DNA from: Tetrahymena thermophila SB210
Taxonomy: Eukaryota; Ciliophora; Oligohymenophorea; Hymenostomatida; Tetrahymenidae
Direction of reading: 5' to 3'
DNA: 64,000 nt
Assembly: GCF_000189635.1 (NCBI RefSeq)
Contig: NW_002476343.1
Span: forward strand, 34,324-98,323
This document shows, in pieces, positions 60,835 to 64,000 of this stretch (the first letter of the stretch is position 1; each line of letters begins with the position of its first letter). The notes beneath the pieces were generated by a model. That model saw nothing but the letters and a program-made list of their open reading frames with translations. It made no database searches and was not told the origin of the DNA. The position numbers and the translations under genes are program-made.

Positions 60835-63800
60835 ATGAGAAAAGCAATAAAAATTCATTTATTAATAGGAATTTTAATTTTACTATTTATCAAAGTTAGC
60901 CATTGCAGAATAAATATTTTTGATGAAAGTCTAGGTATATATGAATGTTAGAACAATAGTTTGGTTACAAATATTTAATTTTGTGATTTTAACAGCTGCT
61001 CATATAATTAATTTTACTCTTTATATTACAGTAAATGCATGAACTATTGCCAAAACGGACTAATTTCATAAGATAGTAATTGTTCGTCTACTAATATTTG
61101 TATAGATGGATATGAATGGAATTATTCTGATTAAAAATGCAAGAAATAGTCAATTTGTAATGAAAGTATAATAGATAAAAATCTAAATCTTTTTTAATGC
61201 CAAAATTGCAGCTTGACTACTGATTTAAAATAATGCTAAAACTCTTGTTTTCATTATCAGTATTATTCATAATCTTATGGTGAATGTATGACATATTGCG
61301 GAAATGGGTCTGTAGTAAAACAAGAATAACCTAGCTGCTAAAGTTTGTTTACATGCATAGATGGACTGGAATAGAGTAAAATAGATGATAAGTGTGTTAG
61401 ATAACAAACTTGCAGTTAAAAGATTTATGATGCAAGTTTAAATTTATTTTAATGTCTAAATTGTACCTTAGTTTCAGATTTTAAACATTGTGAAAATAAA
61501 TGTGACAGTAATTATTTTTCAGCAGAATATGGATGCATGGCTTATTGCGGAAATGGAATAATTGCATCAAATAAAAAAAGCTGCTAATTAAGTAATCTTT
61601 GTATTGATGGATTTTAATGGAACCTTCAAAATAACTCATGTAAAAAATGTGATTCTCTTGTTGTTGATAAAAATCTAAAATTACATCAATGCCCAAATTG
61701 TAGCATTGTTTCAGATACTTAATACTGTTAGAATCAATGTAAGAAAAATTAATATTTCTCACAAAAAAATAACAATTGTTTTTAATAATGTGAAAATGGA
61801 AGAATTTAAACTGAAACAAAAGATTGTTCAGAATCTCCTATTATTTGTATTGATGGATTTGAATGGAATAAAAATGATAATAAGTGTGTTCAATGTGATT
61901 AAAGTATTTTCGACTCAAAATTTAATATTTATAGTTGCTCAAATTGTAGTTTAGCTTCAGATGTAAAAGATTGCTAAAACAATTGCTAAATGTCAGAGTA
62001 TTTTTCTTAATTTAAAAATTAATGCATGAAATATTGCTGGAATGGAATTATATCAAATTTAAATGAAGATTGCTCACTTTCTTAACTTTGCACAGATGGG
62101 TTTTATTGGGATTTAACAACTTAAAAATGTGAAAAGAGTTGTGATTAAAAGGTCTTTGACTCGAATTTATAAATTCATTAATGCTAAAATTGTAGTTTCG
62201 CTTCAGTTATAGACTATTGCCATAATTGCTCTAGCCTTGAGTATTATTCAGCTGAATTAAATATGTGCAAGTATTATTGTGGAAGTGGAATAATTGCGCC
62301 AGATAAGGAAGGTTGTTAATTTTCAAATTATTGCATAGATGGGTATAGGTGGAGCAAATAAGATAATTAATGCAGAAAATGTGAAGGAGATACTTTAGAC
62401 AAAAATTTAAATTTATTTGTATGCTCAAATTGCAGTTTTACTTCAGATATCTAAGCTTGCAATCGCTGTTAAAGTACTTATTACTACTCTTAATAACACA
62501 GCTAATGTGTAACATTATGTGAAAATGGATTAATTTTACTTGACTATGAATATAGATGTTCATCAGCTAAGGCTTGTGTAGATGGGTTTTAATTGAATAA
62601 TTCAAGTAATAAATGTGAAAAATGCAATCAAACCCTTATTGATGCAAATTTTAATCTCCATTAATGTCCAAGTTGTTTTTTTGTTACAAATATTGAGTTT
62701 TGTTAAAAAAAATGCTTAAATTCTCAATATTTTTCATAATAATACGGATGCATGACATATTGTGGTAATGGATTTATCGCATTGGATTAAAGTAGTTGCT
62801 CTAAAACTAATGTTTGCATAGATGGATTTTAATTTAACGAAAGTGATAAAAAGTGTGAAAAATGCAATCAAAGTATTTTTGATAATAGTTTAAACATACA
62901 CAGATGTGAAAACTGTAGCTTGGTTACTGATATTAAATTTTGCTCAAACAATTGCACAGTTGATCAATTTTATCTAAAGGAATAAAGTAAATGTATGAAT
63001 TATTGTGAAAATGGGCTCATTGCTGAAGATATATCAAGTTGTTTTTCAAATCTGTTTTGCTTAGATGGATCTTAATGGAATTTTATAACTAAAAAATGTG
63101 AAACAAATTTATAAACTAAATGTCCTTCTGGAAATCTTCCCGATTCTTATGTAAAAGTATGTAGTAATTGTAGTTTTGTTACTGATACTTAATTTTGCAA
63201 AAATAGCTGCTACCTTTCAAATAATTCATATTTCTTTGAGTAAAAAAATTAATGTTGGTATTATTGCGGAAATGGATTAATTTCATAAGACAAAAGTGAA
63301 TGTAAAACTTCTGAGATATGCGTGGATGGATTTTAATGGGATTTTTAAACTAAAAAATGTGAAAAAAACTATAACTGCCCTAGCATACTACAGGATGCTT
63401 ATGTAAAATTATGCAGTAACTGTAGTTTAGTTACTGATACTAATTTTTGCTAGAATAAAAGTTTTGATTCTTTTAAAAAAGTGTCTATGTATTACGATTA
63501 GTAATAGAATAAGTACATGAATTATTGTGGAAAAGGATAAATTACTTCAATTTAATCTAGCTGTAATGTATAGACTACAAATACTTGTATAGATGGATTT
63601 TAATGGAATTCTCAAAATCAATAATGCGAAACAAATTAATAAACTCTTTGCGCATCTTATTCTTTGTCTGACTCATATGTAAAAATATGCAGTAATTGTA
63701 GTATTGTGAGTGATACCGACTTTTGCTAAAATAACTGCTCTGCTTCAAAAGACTATTTTTATTATTATTCTTAAAAGTTAGATGCATGTATGTATTATTG

Positions 63801-64000
63801 TGGTAATGGACTAATTGCTAACACGAAGAGCAATTGCAAATCTATAACTACCTGCATAGATGGATTAGTATGGAATTTTTTAACAAATAAATGTGAGTCA
63901 AGTTTAAAATAGAACTGTCCCCACGATTCATTACCAGATGATTATGTAAAAGTATGTAACAATTGCAGTTTTGTTACTGATACTTAATTTTGTTAAAATG
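60835..64000 (+). CDS. Secreted Cys-rich tandem-repeat protein (3' end outside window)
   Basis: One continuous frame of more than 1,050 codons with no intron, running off the window. Signal peptide: MRKAIKIHLLIGILILLFIK then VSHC. The rest is a tandem array of about 80-residue repeats, twelve complete plus the start of a thirteenth. A generalised repeat reads: CxNCSxVTDxxFCQNxC, then YYSQxxxxCMxYCGNG, then a short C-containing spacer, then CIDGFQWN, then KCEKC. CIDG-type motifs (CIDG, CTDG, CVDG, CLDG) recur near 61100, 61362, 61602, 61848, 62091, 62334, 62577, 62817, 63060, 63321, 63585 and 63855. Spacing widens slightly in the last repeats, which carry an extra LPDSYVKVCSN stretch. It resembles furin-like or growth-factor-receptor Cys-rich folds. 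Likely extracellular or a surface precursor; function unknown. Confidence 0.88.

Noticed and set aside
61481-62428. Minus-strand and alternative-frame open stretches in the Cys-repeat gene
   Set aside because: Reverse or shifted readings of the repeats; the plus frame is uninterrupted with a repeated Cys framework.

Overview
The window looks like macronuclear DNA of a hymenostome ciliate, most likely Tetrahymena. It is extremely AT-rich. Real genes read through only when TAA and TAG are Gln and TGA is the sole stop; a cyclophilin, two pirins, a K+ channel and several WD40/TPR proteins become complete this way. Introns are short and AT-rich (GTAAAT...AAAG type). The 5S rRNA genes agree with the Tetrahymena 5S sequence as I remember it. 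Coordinates below come from hand translation and splice-phase bookkeeping.

Layout. (1) 1-6623: two tandem paralogous genes of a pseudokinase plus leucine-rich-repeat (LRR) family; the first is cut by the window edge. (2) 8343-9578: an unknown Asn/Ser/Lys/Gln-rich protein. (3) 9817-13940: a split or degenerate LRR gene on the minus strand, visible only as short exons. (4) 14737-16519 (minus): zinc-finger plus WD40-like protein. (5) 20345-30531: an 11-exon gene for a giant membrane protein of about 3,014 aa. (6) 31400-31918: cyclophilin. (7) 32880-36427: two tandem pirin genes with identical exon lengths. (8) 37877-38767 (minus): atypical short-chain dehydrogenase with a C-terminal membrane anchor. 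(9) 40092-42154: TPR protein. (10) 43951-44835: predicted nucleotidyltransferase. (11) 45590-47472 (minus): putative mitochondrial membrane protein whose single intron holds a 100-N assembly gap and 5S rRNA genes on the opposite strand. (12) 48595-50940: WD40-like protein. (13) 51485-52380 (minus): small four-exon coiled protein. (14) 53750-57408: cyclic-nucleotide-binding-domain K+ channel with a zinc-knuckle motif. (15) 58010-58411 (minus): small Cys-rich protein with GPI-type ends. (16) 60835 to the window end: secreted protein made of about 80-residue Cys-rich repeats, continuing past the edge.

There are no operons and no pathway-level clustering. Neighbours are related only by local tandem duplication (LRR genes, pirins, 5S). 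A theme of surface and membrane function recurs: the giant membrane protein, the K+ channel, the GPI-like protein and the Cys-rich repeat protein. Long intergenic stretches are AT-rich with simple tetranucleotide repeats and no coding signal that I can defend.
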